Positions 16,123-24,891 are shown, counted from the first letter of the stretch. The stretch: DNA of 64,000 nucleotides from an uncultured Clostridia bacterium (GCA_905235625.1 CAJOLX010000006.1:39003-103002); one strand, 5' to 3'. Notes: generated by a model not told the origin, from the sequence alone. Made by a program: numbers and translations.

Positions 16123-16935
16123 ATGCAAAACGCCGGTTTTAAAGTTGACACAGAAAAATGCACGGGCTGCGGGCTCTGCCTCGACGTTTGCCCGGGAAAT
16201 ATGGTCGGCGGGAAGGTGCTGCGCCTTGAAGGCGGTCACCCCGTTATGGTCGATCAGACAAAATTCGGCTGGCAGGGCTGCTGGAGATGCCAGCACTGTC
16301 TCGCGATATGCCCCGTCGGAGCGGTTTCAGTTTTGGGAGAAAGCGCCGAAAGCGTGTCTCCGGCTCCGGATAAATCCATAAGCGAGGAGCTGCCGAAGCT
16401 CGTGAAATACCGCCGCACGTGCAGAGATTTCAAAAAAGAAGACGTTGACGGCAAAACGATAAATGCAATTCTCGACGCAGTTGCGGCAGTGCCCACCGGA
16501 GGCAACAATCAGCGGTTGGAGTTTACCGCCGTTTGCTCAAGGGACGCAATGCGCAAAATTTATGAAGCGGAGTTCGGCAAGTCAAGGCAAATGAGCCTTT
16601 TTGACGATTCGAGCGACGATTTGAGCGCGCTTCGGCTCTATGACGCCCCTCATCTTTTCATCGCTCACAAGGCGGTGGGCGACCGCTTTAAAGACGGCGA
16701 TCTGGTTGAAATAAATATGGCTACGGCTTATTTTGAGCTTTTGGCGAATTCTTTCGGGCTCGGCACGGTCGTTTCAACTTATTCAGCCGAGCTGCTTTCA
16801 AAAAACAAAGAGGTAATGGAGCTTCTTCACATCCCCGAAGACCACAGGTTTATGACCGTTGTCGGCTTCGGCCATCCCGAGTATAAATACGCTCGCGGAA
16901 TTTCAAAGAAGAGAAAAACTTACAAAATTTATTGA
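16123..16935 (+). CDS. Nitroreductase with N-terminal 2x[4Fe-4S] ferredoxin domain
   Basis: A 270-residue fusion. Residues 1-80 are a bacterial ferredoxin with CTGCGLCLDVCPG and CWRCQHCLAICP, two full Cys sets for 4Fe-4S clusters. Residues 90-270 are an FMN-dependent nitroreductase fold (YRRTCRDFK at the start; VPTGGNNQ). It probably passes electrons from ferredoxin or its clusters to FMN to reduce nitro, quinone or similar electrophiles in the cytoplasm. It is the third gene of the MarR-controlled operon, with GGAGG upstream of its ATG. The physiological substrate is not evident. Confidence 0.9.
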   Translation: MQNAGFKVDTEKCTGCGLCLDVCPGNMVGGKVLRLEGGHPVMVDQTKFGWQGCWRCQHCLAICPVGAVSVLGESAESVSPAPDKSISEELPKLVKYRRTCRDFKKEDVDGKTINAILDAVAAVPTGGNNQRLEFTAVCSRDAMRKIYEAEFGKSRQMSLFDDSSDDLSALRLYDAPHLFIAHKAVGDRFKDGDLVEINMATAYFELLANSFGLGTVVSTYSAELLSKNKEVMELLHIPEDHRFMTVVGFGHPEYKYARGISKKRKTYKIY

Positions 16936-16954
16936 TAAAACAGGGGGCATTGCA

Positions 16955-17962
16955 GTGAAAATAATAACTCTCGAAGAGCATTACGCGGACCGCGCGATAA
17001 TGAACGCAAACAACGCCTTTAACGCCGAGCGCCCGCCCATGCCGCCCGAGCAGGAAAAAGCGATGCAGTTCCTAATGTCGCGAGCATTTCCCGGCGAAGA
17101 GCTGCTCGATTTTGACAAAAGGCTTGAGTTTATGGATGAAAACGGAATAGACGCGCAGGTGCTTTCTCTGACCTCTCCCGTTTCCGACCTCGTGCCCGCG
17201 GATGAAGCGGTGAAAATCTGCAAACAGGCGAACGATACAACGAAGAAACACATGGAAGAGCATCCCGGCAGGTTCGAGGGCTTTGCCACTCTGCCTATGG
17301 CGGACCCGCAGGCGGCGGCGAAGGAGCTTGAAAGATGCGTTAAAGAGCTCGGCTTTTGCGGCGCGCTGCTCGCCGGCAGATACAAGGGCAGGTTTTATAA
17401 CGAAAAAGAATTTTTGCCCATATTTGAAAAAGCGGCGGAGCTTGACGTTCCCGTTTATTTCCACCCCGCTTTCATCCCCATGCAGGTGCAGGACGCTTAC
17501 TATAAATCGGACGCTTATTCTTACGTAGTCGCTTCCGAATTTGCTTCCGCAGGCTACGGCTGGCACTCCGAGGTCGGCATTCAGGTGGTGCGCCTCATTC
17601 TTTCGGGCATTTTTGATAAGCTGCCCAATCTTAAATTCATATCGGGCCACTGGGGAGAAACTATTCCCGCTTTCCTTGAGCGAATGGACAGCATTCTCGA
17701 TAAAGGCATAACGGGGCTCAAAAAGAACGTTTCGGAATACTATAAAGAAAACGTTTATATCACCCCGAGCGGCATTTTGTCAAAGGATCAGCTTGAATAT
17801 ACGGTTAAGGTAATGGGCGCCGACCATGTGCTTTACGCGCTCGACTACCCTTACGTTGAAGTAAGCGACCCCAAAGGCTTTATCGAAAACAGCTCTCTAA
17901 CAGAAGAAGATAAAGAGCTCATCGCTCACGGCAACGCCGAAAGGCTGCTTCATTTAAGCTGA
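16955..17962 (+). CDS. Amidohydrolase (amidohydrolase 2 / decarboxylase-like)
   Basis: A 335-residue metal-dependent TIM-barrel protein of the amidohydrolase 2 family, which includes resorcylate and 2,3-dihydroxybenzoate decarboxylases. The start is GTG after AGGGGG; reading further upstream would run into the previous gene. Visible are TLEEHY at the N-terminus, YFHPAF in the middle, ISGHWGE and ALDYPYVE near the end, consistent with the family's metal-site Glu, His and Asp. It probably hydrolyses or decarboxylates an aromatic acid. A 35-codon relic of a close relative lies at 23713-23820. Confidence 0.85.
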   Translation: MKIITLEEHYADRAIMNANNAFNAERPPMPPEQEKAMQFLMSRAFPGEELLDFDKRLEFMDENGIDAQVLSLTSPVSDLVPADEAVKICKQANDTTKKHMEEHPGRFEGFATLPMADPQAAAKELERCVKELGFCGALLAGRYKGRFYNEKEFLPIFEKAAELDVPVYFHPAFIPMQVQDAYYKSDAYSYVVASEFASAGYGWHSEVGIQVVRLILSGIFDKLPNLKFISGHWGETIPAFLERMDSILDKGITGLKKNVSEYYKENVYITPSGILSKDQLEYTVKVMGADHVLYALDYPYVEVSDPKGFIENSSLTEEDKELIAHGNAERLLHLS

Positions 17963-17979
17963 AAAAAGGAGAAAAACAG

Positions 17980-18849
17980 ATGAAAAACGTAATTATAACC
18001 GGAGGCAATTCGGGCCTCGGATTTGAAACGGCAAAGAAAATCGCCGCGAATAAAGATTATAAAATAATCCTTGCCTGCAGAAACGCCGAAAAAGGCGAGA
18101 GCGCAAAGCAAAAAATCATTGCCGAAACGGGCAACGAAAACGTTGAAAGCGTGAGCCTTGACGTTTCCTCGCTCGACTCCGTGCGCGCGTTCGCCGGGGA
18201 ATTCGCCGGCAGAGGCGAAAAAATCTACGCTCTCGTAAACAACGCGGGCATTTCCTCAATGGGTAATTCCGGCGTTACGAAGGACGGCTTTGACCTCGTT
18301 ATTGAAACGAATTATCTCGGCCATTTCCTTTTAACTCAGCTGCTTCTGCCTTATATCGAAGACGGCGGCAGGATTTACAGCGTTTCGTCCGATATGCACA
18401 ATCCCCCGAGAGGCGAGCTTGTCTGGACGGGCGCCGAAAACATTCTGCGCACGGGAGGGGAAAGCAGGCAGAATTATTCTTTCTCAAAGCTTTTCCTCAT
18501 TTACATGACTCACGTGCTTTCGCAAAAGCTTAAGGAAAGCGGCAAAAACATAACCGCAAATGCCTTTAACCCCGGTTTTATGGGCGACACAAACTTTATG
18601 AAAGCGGGCAAAATCAGCGGCGCTTTCGTAAAGCACGCAATGGCAGACAGATACGGAGACCTTGACAAATCCTCGAGCGCTCTCGCTCAGCTCGTAACGG
18701 GCGAAGAGTTTGCCGAAATCAGCGGCGAATATTTTGACCGCAGCGTAAACACCGCAAAGTCATCTCCGCTTTCATATAACGACGGCAACGCAAAAGAGCT
18801 TTGGGAAACGAGCTTAAAATGCGTAAATCTTGAAGAGCCGTCAATCTGA
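17980..18849 (+). CDS. Short-chain dehydrogenase/reductase
   Basis: A 289-residue SDR-family oxidoreductase. The NAD(P) motif is TGGNSGLG (residues 7-14), followed by ACRNAEKG, which suggests NADPH. NNAG is present and the catalytic pair is YSFSK. The length and region order resemble protochlorophyllide-reductase/retinol-dehydrogenase-like SDRs. AAAGGAG precedes the ATG. It follows the amidohydrolase by 17 bases in the MarR operon, so it may act on a related aromatic or carbonyl compound (inference). Confidence 0.88.
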   Translation: MKNVIITGGNSGLGFETAKKIAANKDYKIILACRNAEKGESAKQKIIAETGNENVESVSLDVSSLDSVRAFAGEFAGRGEKIYALVNNAGISSMGNSGVTKDGFDLVIETNYLGHFLLTQLLLPYIEDGGRIYSVSSDMHNPPRGELVWTGAENILRTGGESRQNYSFSKLFLIYMTHVLSQKLKESGKNITANAFNPGFMGDTNFMKAGKISGAFVKHAMADRYGDLDKSSSALAQLVTGEEFAEISGEYFDRSVNTAKSSPLSYNDGNAKELWETSLKCVNLEEPSI

Positions 18850-18892
18850 TTTAAAATCATCAACCGCCTTTTGAGGCAGAAAGGACATCGAA

Positions 18893-19969
18893 ATGAAAAG
18901 ACTTATATGCCTGTTTTCAATGATCCTCATGATCATAAACCTTTTGGCATGTTCATTCCGACCCGGCTCGGGCGGAGAAAATCCGAGCGTTCCTTATACG
19001 GACTATTCGGATACCGGCTCATCCGCAACAACTCAGCCTTATTCTTATGACGAAACGGAGCCCTCTTCGGGCGAACCTCAGACGGGCGACAGCAGCGAAA
19101 CCTCTTCGGTCGGCGGCTATCCTCAGGCGACCCCGGGCGTTGTGACAAGGGCTTTGAGCGTTTATACCGACTCTTACGGCAAAAAAGCCTACATACCCGC
19201 AAACTTCAAGGTTTCTTCAAAGCGCGGCGAGCAGACGATTAAAACCGGGCTTGTCGTTATCGGGCCGGACGAGAGCGAATACGTCTGGATTCCCACCGAC
19301 GAAACCGAGCTCAAAACGAGAGATTTCGGCAGCTATTTTTACTCGGGCGGCTCTCTTTCGGGCTACAGCGACGAAACCAATCTCAAAGAGTATAAAGACA
19401 TGGCGGCGAGCGTTGCGCGCTACGGCGGATTTTATATCGGCAGGTATGAAGCTTCAAAGGGCAGCAACGGTCTGCCTCTGAGCAAACGCGTTTCAAAAAC
19501 GGAATCCGGCAATATCTGGGTGCGCTTCTCTCCGCAGGACACCGTTACCGTTTGCCAAAATCTTTACCCCGGCAACAACACCGTTCAGGGCTTCTTCCCC
19601 TGGGGAGCAAACTGGGATACTATGCTCCAGTGGCTTATAGACACCGGCTGCAAAACGGCAAATCAGGTTTCTTCAGACAGCAGCTCGTGGGGCAACTATT
19701 CAAACGACACGTTTTCGCCCAATGCCGGCGGCAATTACACCGGTATCTGGGAAGAGGCTAATTCAAACAATATTTACGACCTCGCGGGCAACAACTGGGA
19801 GTGGACTCAGGAGCGGTACGGCACAAACTACGTTATGCGCGGCGGCGGATATAATCTCATGGGCGGCTCGTGCCCGGGCAACACTTATCCCGCGGCAATC
19901 AGAGACCCTCTGCCCGGCAACGATCATCATCCGAACGTTACGTTCCGCGCGGCGCTTTACGTCAAATAA
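18893..19969 (+). CDS. Lipoprotein with formylglycine-generating-enzyme-type (SUMF1) fold
   Basis: A 358-residue predicted lipoprotein: the signal ends in the lipobox LLAC (Cys20). It then has about 70 residues of Ser/Thr/Pro/Gly-rich linker and a C-terminal domain of the FGE-sulfatase (C-type-lectin-like) superfamily. The family hallmarks are GGFYIGRYEAS, NIYDLAGNNWEWTQE and MRGGGYN. The catalytic Cys pair of true formylglycine-generating enzymes is not evident, so it is more likely a binding or structural variant on the cell surface. It lies 43 bases after the SDR gene. Confidence 0.75.
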   Translation: MKRLICLFSMILMIINLLACSFRPGSGGENPSVPYTDYSDTGSSATTQPYSYDETEPSSGEPQTGDSSETSSVGGYPQATPGVVTRALSVYTDSYGKKAYIPANFKVSSKRGEQTIKTGLVVIGPDESEYVWIPTDETELKTRDFGSYFYSGGSLSGYSDETNLKEYKDMAASVARYGGFYIGRYEASKGSNGLPLSKRVSKTESGNIWVRFSPQDTVTVCQNLYPGNNTVQGFFPWGANWDTMLQWLIDTGCKTANQVSSDSSSWGNYSNDTFSPNAGGNYTGIWEEANSNNIYDLAGNNWEWTQERYGTNYVMRGGGYNLMGGSCPGNTYPAAIRDPLPGNDHHPNVTFRAALYVK

Positions 19970-20005
19970 TTTATAATCCGATTCGCTTTTTAAGGCGGGT
20001 CGTTA

Positions 20006-20039
20006 TCACAGGGCGCGGGTAAAAATCCGTGCCCTGTGA
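20006..20039 (+). terminator. GC-rich hairpin between lipoprotein and ABC exporter genes
   Basis: A 13-pair stem (TCACAGGGCGCGG with CCGTGCCCTGTGA, one G-T pair) has a loop of about 8 bases. No T-run follows, so it may be a weak or Rho-dependent terminator, an mRNA stabiliser or an attenuator. It shares its core with the other terminators in the window. Confidence 0.5.
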
Positions 20040-20074
20040 AAGCATAGCAAAAGAAATCGGGAGATAGATAAAAA

Positions 20075-21835
20075 ATGCTGAAACTTATCAAAAGATTTAA
20101 TTATCGGGATCTCATTTACGCTTTGGCCTGCGTTGTGTTTATCGTTGCGCAGGTTTGGCTCGAAATGACGATGCCCCAATACATGAATAAAATCACGGTG
20201 CTTATCGAAACACCGGGCAGCGAAATGGCGGACGTGTGGAAAGCGGGCGCGATGATGCTGCTCTGCTCTCTCGGCAGCGTTACGGCGTCGGTAATTACGG
20301 CGGTGATTTCCGCGCGTCTGGGCAGCAATCTCGGCTTTCAGCTGCGCGGCAGCCTCTTTACGAAGGTGCAGAGCTTTTCAATGGAGGAAATCGGCAACTT
20401 CTCAACCGCGAGCCTCATTACCCGCACCACTAACGATATTCAGCAGGTGCTGATGTTTCTTATTCTCGGCCTGCAGATGCTCATAAGAGCGCCCATAACG
20501 GCAGTGTGGGCGATATGCAAAATTTCGGGCCAGGAGTGGCAGTGGTCGCTCGCAACGGCGCTCAGTGTGCTGCTCATAGTCAGCGTGGTTTCCGTTTGCA
20601 TCGCTCTTACGCTGCCTAAAGCGAAGAGAATGCAAAAGCTCACCGACGACCTTAACCGCGTGACCCGTGAAAATCTTAACGGCCTTAAAGTTGTGAGAGC
20701 GTATAACGCCGAAAAGTATCAGGAAGGCAAGTTTGAGCAGGCAAACGAAGCTTTGAAGAGAACGATGCTTTTCCAGCAGAGAACCATGGCGTTTATGATG
20801 CCCTCCATGATGCTCGTGCAAAGCGGCCTCATGCTTTCCGTTTACTGGATAGGCGCGGCGCTGCTCGGCGGAGTGAATTCTCCCGAAGGCAGAATTGCTC
20901 TTTTCGGCAACATGATGGTTTTCAGCCAATACGGTCTTATGATAGTTATGTCGTTTATGATGCTCGTTATGCCTCTTATTATGCTGCCGAGAGCCTCGGT
21001 AGCGGCAAAGCGTATTAACGACGTGCTTGACACCGTGCCTTCAATCCGCGACGGAAAGAGCTCCGAAGGCAAAGAAGGCGTTGTCGGAGAAATAGAATTC
21101 AAAAACGTTTCGTTCCGCTACCCCGACGCGGAGGAGGATGTGCTTCACGACATCTCATTCACAGCTAAAAAGGGCGAAACGGTTGCGTTCATCGGCTCCA
21201 CGGGGTGCGGCAAGAGCACGGTCATAAACCTTGTGCCGCGTTTCTATGACGCCACCGAGGGCGACGTGCTCGTTGACGGCGTTAACGTTAAAGATTACGA
21301 CCGGCGCTCGCTGAGGAATAAAATCGCTTACGTTTCTCAAAACGCGATTCTGTTTTCGGGTACGGTCAAATCAAACATCGCTTACGGCGACAACGGCAGG
21401 GAAGCTCCTTCGGACGAAGACGTAGCCGACGCCGCCGAAACCGCTCAGGCAACGGAATTTATAGAGAGCCTGCCCGAAAAATACGACGATTACGTTGCGC
21501 AGGGCGGCGCCAATTTCTCGGGCGGTCAGAAGCAGAGAATTTCCATTGCGCGCGCGATTGCGAGAAAAGCAGAGATTTTGATTTTTGACGATTCTTTCTC
21601 GGCGCTCGACTACAAGACCGACCGCATTCTCAGAAAAACTCTCGATGAAAAATGCGGCGACACGACGAGGCTTATCGTCGCTCAGCGTATCGGCACCATC
21701 CGCAATGCGGACAGAATTATCGTTTTGGACGAAGGCCGCATAGCGGGCGACGGCACGCACGACGAATTGATGAAAAACTGCGAGGTCTATCAGCAGATAG
21801 CGCTCTCACAGCTTTCACAGGAGGAGCTGGCATAA
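20075..21835 (+). CDS. ABC exporter half-transporter, first subunit
   Basis: A 586-residue type IV ABC exporter: six membrane helices (about 10-310) and a nucleotide-binding domain (about 345-580). Walker A is GSTGCGKST, the signature is FSGGQKQR and Walker B is ILIFDDSFSALD. The acidic residue after Walker B is Asp (DDS) instead of the usual Glu, as in the degenerate site of heterodimeric exporters. It overlaps the next gene by one base (TAATG), so the two subunits are made together. Substrate unknown; multidrug or lipid-like cargo is usual for this group. Confidence 0.9.
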   Translation: MLKLIKRFNYRDLIYALACVVFIVAQVWLEMTMPQYMNKITVLIETPGSEMADVWKAGAMMLLCSLGSVTASVITAVISARLGSNLGFQLRGSLFTKVQSFSMEEIGNFSTASLITRTTNDIQQVLMFLILGLQMLIRAPITAVWAICKISGQEWQWSLATALSVLLIVSVVSVCIALTLPKAKRMQKLTDDLNRVTRENLNGLKVVRAYNAEKYQEGKFEQANEALKRTMLFQQRTMAFMMPSMMLVQSGLMLSVYWIGAALLGGVNSPEGRIALFGNMMVFSQYGLMIVMSFMMLVMPLIMLPRASVAAKRINDVLDTVPSIRDGKSSEGKEGVVGEIEFKNVSFRYPDAEEDVLHDISFTAKKGETVAFIGSTGCGKSTVINLVPRFYDATEGDVLVDGVNVKDYDRRSLRNKIAYVSQNAILFSGTVKSNIAYGDNGREAPSDEDVADAAETAQATEFIESLPEKYDDYVAQGGANFSGGQKQRISIARAIARKAEILIFDDSFSALDYKTDRILRKTLDEKCGDTTRLIVAQRIGTIRNADRIIVLDEGRIAGDGTHDELMKNCEVYQQIALSQLSQEELA

Positions 21836-23688
21836 TGGAAAGAAAAGAATATGAATTCGGTCAGGCTCAGCGCAGACCGGCTCACAGAGGGCCCGGAGGC
21901 CCCGGCGGAAGAATGGCAATGAGAGGCGAAAAGCCCAAAGACCTTATCGGCACCTGGAAAAAGCTGATTGCCTACTGCCGCAAATATATCTCTTTAATCA
22001 TCATCGCGATCATATGCGCGGTCGGCGGAACGGTGCTGACCCTTCTCGGCCCCGACAAGCTCTCAGACCTCACAAAATATATTCAGGACGGTTTGTTTAC
22101 CGGCTTCGTTGACCTTGACGGCGTGTTTAAGATAGGCATAACTCTCGTTTGCTTTTACGCCGCAAGCTGGATTCTTTCGGCGGTTCAGGGCTGGCTGATG
22201 GCTACGGTCACTCAAAAGGTTTCAAAAACCATGAGAAGCGAAATTTCGCAAAAAATCAACCGCCTTCCCATGTCGTATTATAATCGCACTTCAACGGGCG
22301 ACGTGCTGTCAAGAGTTACAAACGACGTTGATACGATAGGCCAGTCAATGAACCAGGGCATCGGCATGCTGATAACTCAGATAGTGCTGTTTGTCGGCAG
22401 CCTTGTGATGATGATCATCACAAACAGAATTCTTGCTTTAACGGCTGTTGCCTCAACGATAATCGGCTTTATCATCATGCTTGCGATAATGAGCCGTTCG
22501 CAGAAATATTTTGCTCAGCAGCAAAAAAATCTCGGCGCGCTAAACGGCCACGTTGAAGAAATTTACGCAGGTCACACCGTTGTGAAAGCGTATAACGGCG
22601 AAGACAGAGCGATAGAAGAATTTGACCGCCTCAACACAAACCTTCGCGACAGCGGCTTTAAAGCCATGGCGCTCTCGGGGCTTATGATGCCTCTTATGAC
22701 CTTTATCGGCAACCTCGCTTACGTTGCCGTCTGCATAGTCGGCGGCACTCTTGCCGTGAGCGGCAGAATAGGCATGGAGGTCATAGTGGCGTTCATGCTT
22801 TACGTGCGCTATTTCACTCAGCCTCTTTCGCAGATTTCGCAGGCGTTTCAGCAGCTTCAGTCCGCGGCGGCTGCGGGCGAGCGTGTGTTTGAGTTCCTTG
22901 AAGCCGATGAAATGGAAGACGAGAGCGAAAAGACTGCCCGTCTTGAAAACGTTAAGGGCTCCGTTGAATTCAGCCACGTAAAATTCGGCTATGAAGGCAC
23001 CGACGAAATTGTTATTCACGATTTCTCAGCCGAGGCGAAGCCCGGGCAGAAGATAGCGATAGTAGGGCCTACGGGCGCGGGCAAAACGACCATGGTCAAC
23101 CTGCTCATGCGCTTCCACGAGATTCAGGGCGGCGAAATTCGCATAGACGGCGTTTCCACAAAGGACGTAACGCGCGAAAACGTTCACGATCAGTTCTGCA
23201 TGGTGCTGCAGGATACATGGCTGTTTGAAGGCACAATTCGCGAAAATCTTGCGTATTCAACGCCCGACGTTTCCGACGAAAAAATCAAAGAAGCGTGCAA
23301 GGCGGTCGGCCTTCATCACTTCATAAAAACTCTACCCGACGGCTACGACACCGTGCTTACGGATCAGGTCAGCATGTCGCAGGGTCAGAAACAGCAGTTT
23401 ACCATTGCCCGCGCGATGATTGCCAACAAGCCCATGCTCATTCTCGACGAGGCGACAAGCTCCGTTGACACGAGAACCGAGCTTAAAATTCAAGACGCCA
23501 TGGATCAGCTCATGCACGGGCGCACCTCGTTCGTCATAGCTCACAGGCTCTCGACCATCAAAAACGCCGACCTTATTCTCGTTATGCGAGACGGCGACAT
23601 CGTTGAAAGCGGCAATCACGAAGAGCTGCTTGCGAAGGGCGGTTTCTACGCGGAGCTTTATAACAGCCAGTTTGAGCAGGCTTCGTAA
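21835..23688 (+). CDS. ABC exporter half-transporter, second subunit
   Basis: A 617-residue partner of the preceding gene. The start is the ATG in TAATG after AGGAGG; longer upstream frames are out of context. A 40-residue cytoplasmic tail rich in Gly, Pro and Arg precedes six membrane helices (about 50-345). The nucleotide-binding domain has GPTGAGKTT, MSQGQKQQ as the signature, and ILDEATSSVD with the catalytic Glu. The altered signature (SQGQKQQ) with a consensus Walker B fits an asymmetric heterodimer. It is followed at 24 bases by the deleted amidohydrolase mini-gene. Confidence 0.9.
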   Translation: MERKEYEFGQAQRRPAHRGPGGPGGRMAMRGEKPKDLIGTWKKLIAYCRKYISLIIIAIICAVGGTVLTLLGPDKLSDLTKYIQDGLFTGFVDLDGVFKIGITLVCFYAASWILSAVQGWLMATVTQKVSKTMRSEISQKINRLPMSYYNRTSTGDVLSRVTNDVDTIGQSMNQGIGMLITQIVLFVGSLVMMIITNRILALTAVASTIIGFIIMLAIMSRSQKYFAQQQKNLGALNGHVEEIYAGHTVVKAYNGEDRAIEEFDRLNTNLRDSGFKAMALSGLMMPLMTFIGNLAYVAVCIVGGTLAVSGRIGMEVIVAFMLYVRYFTQPLSQISQAFQQLQSAAAAGERVFEFLEADEMEDESEKTARLENVKGSVEFSHVKFGYEGTDEIVIHDFSAEAKPGQKIAIVGPTGAGKTTMVNLLMRFHEIQGGEIRIDGVSTKDVTRENVHDQFCMVLQDTWLFEGTIRENLAYSTPDVSDEKIKEACKAVGLHHFIKTLPDGYDTVLTDQVSMSQGQKQQFTIARAMIANKPMLILDEATSSVDTRTELKIQDAMDQLMHGRTSFVIAHRLSTIKNADLILVMRDGDIVESGNHEELLAKGGFYAELYNSQFEQAS

Positions 23689-23712
23689 AGCTTTCAACGG
23701 GAGGATTTTAAA

Positions 23713-23820
23713 ATGGAAAAGCTTATCACCGTTGAAGAGCATTACAGCTCGAGCGCAGTTAACGAAGAAAAAGAAAAAATCGCGCACGGCAAAGCCGAAA
23801 AGCTGCTGCGCATAAGTTAA
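23713..23820 (+). pseudogene. Internally deleted amidohydrolase: N- and C-terminal ends joined in frame
   Basis: A 35-codon frame with a GGGAGG ribosome site. Its first residues (MEKLITVEEHYSSSAV) match the start of the amidohydrolase at 16955 (MKIITLEEHYADRAIM). Its last residues (EKEKIAHGKAEKLLRIS) match that protein's very end (DKELIAHGNAERLLHLS). About 300 middle residues are missing and the frame is kept. The simplest reading is a deletion remnant of a second amidohydrolase gene; without the barrel it cannot be catalytic. It still has start, stop and ribosome site, so a peptide may be made. Confidence 0.75.
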
Positions 23821-23836
23821 AAAAGGAGAAACTATA

Positions 23837-24232
23837 ATGAGCAGATTACACGATTTTATTGACGAAGCGGGAATTTTCTTTCTCGCAACGGAAGACGGAA
23901 ATCAGCCGAAGATAAGGCCCCTCGGCGCTCACGTTGAAATGGGCGGCAAAGAGTATTTCACCGTCGGCGATTTTAAGCCCGTTTACCGCCAGATGGCGGA
24001 AAATCCGCTTGTGGAAATAGCCGCGTTCACATCGAGCGACAGAAAATGGCTCAGATACACCGGCAGAGCCGTGTTTGAAGACAACGACGAGGTGAGAGAA
24101 AAGATATTTGAAGCTCTGCCTCATCTGAGAGCGGCTTACAGCCCCGAAAGCGGCAGAAAGATGATGATTTTTACCCTCGAGGATTCCGTTGCGCGCATTA
24201 TAGATATGGCAGGGAACGAAGAAATCATCTGA
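23837..24232 (+). CDS. Pyridoxamine 5'-phosphate oxidase-family flavin-binding protein
   Basis: A 131-residue split-barrel protein of the PNPOx-like/FMN-binding group, common in anaerobes. The N-terminal segment (FLATEDGNQPKIRPLG) and a later one (RKWLRYTGRAVF) are typical. It probably binds FMN or F420-like flavin and reduces small molecules or handles oxidants. AAAGGAG precedes the ATG. It is the last gene before a terminator, in a run with the ABC exporter and the amidohydrolase relic. Confidence 0.82.
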   Translation: MSRLHDFIDEAGIFFLATEDGNQPKIRPLGAHVEMGGKEYFTVGDFKPVYRQMAENPLVEIAAFTSSDRKWLRYTGRAVFEDNDEVREKIFEALPHLRAAYSPESGRKMMIFTLEDSVARIIDMAGNEEII

Positions 24233-24270
24233 ACCGCTTGTGAGATAATTCATATTGCAAACAACGTATT

Positions 24271-24299
24271 AAAGCCTCGCCCGTCGGCGGGGCTTTTTG
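24271..24299 (+). terminator. Rho-independent terminator
   Basis: A stem AAGCCTCGCC/GGCGGGGCTT (one T-G pair) with a 4-base loop is followed by TTTTTGC. It ends the transcript of the PNPOx-family gene. Confidence 0.8.
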
Positions 24300-24352
24300 C
24301 TTGCTTATTTATTCGCAAAGCGGAATTTTTTTGAGAAATTTCAAAATGATTA

Positions 24353-24385
24353 TTGACACTTAATATCCATAGATATATAATATCC
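24353..24385 (+). promoter_or_regulatory. Promoter with operator-like dyad, rrf2-type gene
   Basis: TTGACA (24353-24358) and TATAAT (24376-24381) are 17 bases apart. Inside lies an imperfect dyad ATATCCATAGATAT, and TAATATCC is repeated at 24361 and 24378. The position suits autorepression by the Rrf2 protein encoded just downstream. Confidence 0.65.
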
Positions 24386-24426
24386 GCAAATAAGAAAGAC
24401 GAAATGAGAAAGGCGGTGAAACGGCA

Positions 24427-24891
24427 GTGGTGGTAAACAGATGCGTGGAGCAGGGTATTTACGTCGTTCTTCTTCTTTCGCTTGAAAAAGACCACAATCC
24501 TTTAAGAAGCACTGAGATCAGCGCCATTCTTTCCGTTTCCGATTCTTATCTCAAAAAGATTTTGCGCAAGCTCGTCGTTTCCGGCATTATAGCTTCAAAT
24601 CCGGGCAAAGACGGCGGATTTCAGCTTGCGCGCTCCATAGAGGAAATCACCGTTTATGACGTTTATTCGGCGCTCGAGGGCAAACAATGCGAGTTTAAAA
24701 CAACCGGCATAGGCGGCAGAATTTTCGTTCACGGCAAAGATTTCTCTAAGGGTGAGGAGAGAGTCGCTTCTCTTTTTGAGAGCGCAAACGACGCTTTTTG
24801 CGACAAGCTTCGCACTCTCACCATTTCCGAGCTCGCAACGAGAGAGCTTTTTCTTCACGGCACGGTCGATTTCAGAGCTCACATCAAGTAA
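24427..24891 (+). CDS. Rrf2-family transcriptional regulator
   Basis: A 154-residue winged-helix regulator. GTG start after AAAGGCGGTGA. The HTH (STEISAILSVSDSYLKKILRKLVVSGIIAS) and wing (NPGKDGGFQLAR) are typical of Rrf2. The three-Cys iron-sulfur set of IscR/NsrR is absent: only scattered Cys residues occur (KQCEF, AFCDK), so this looks like the CymR/YwnA group. Its own promoter carries an operator-like dyad. Targets are unknown; the next gene is a HdeD-like membrane protein. Confidence 0.85.
   Translation: MVVNRCVEQGIYVVLLLSLEKDHNPLRSTEISAILSVSDSYLKKILRKLVVSGIIASNPGKDGGFQLARSIEEITVYDVYSALEGKQCEFKTTGIGGRIFVHGKDFSKGEERVASLFESANDAFCDKLRTLTISELATRELFLHGTVDFRAHIK

Noticed and set aside
21652-21834. 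Longer N-terminus for the second exporter subunit
   Set aside because: It would overlap the first subunit's C-terminus in another frame; the TAATG with AGGAGG upstream marks the true start.
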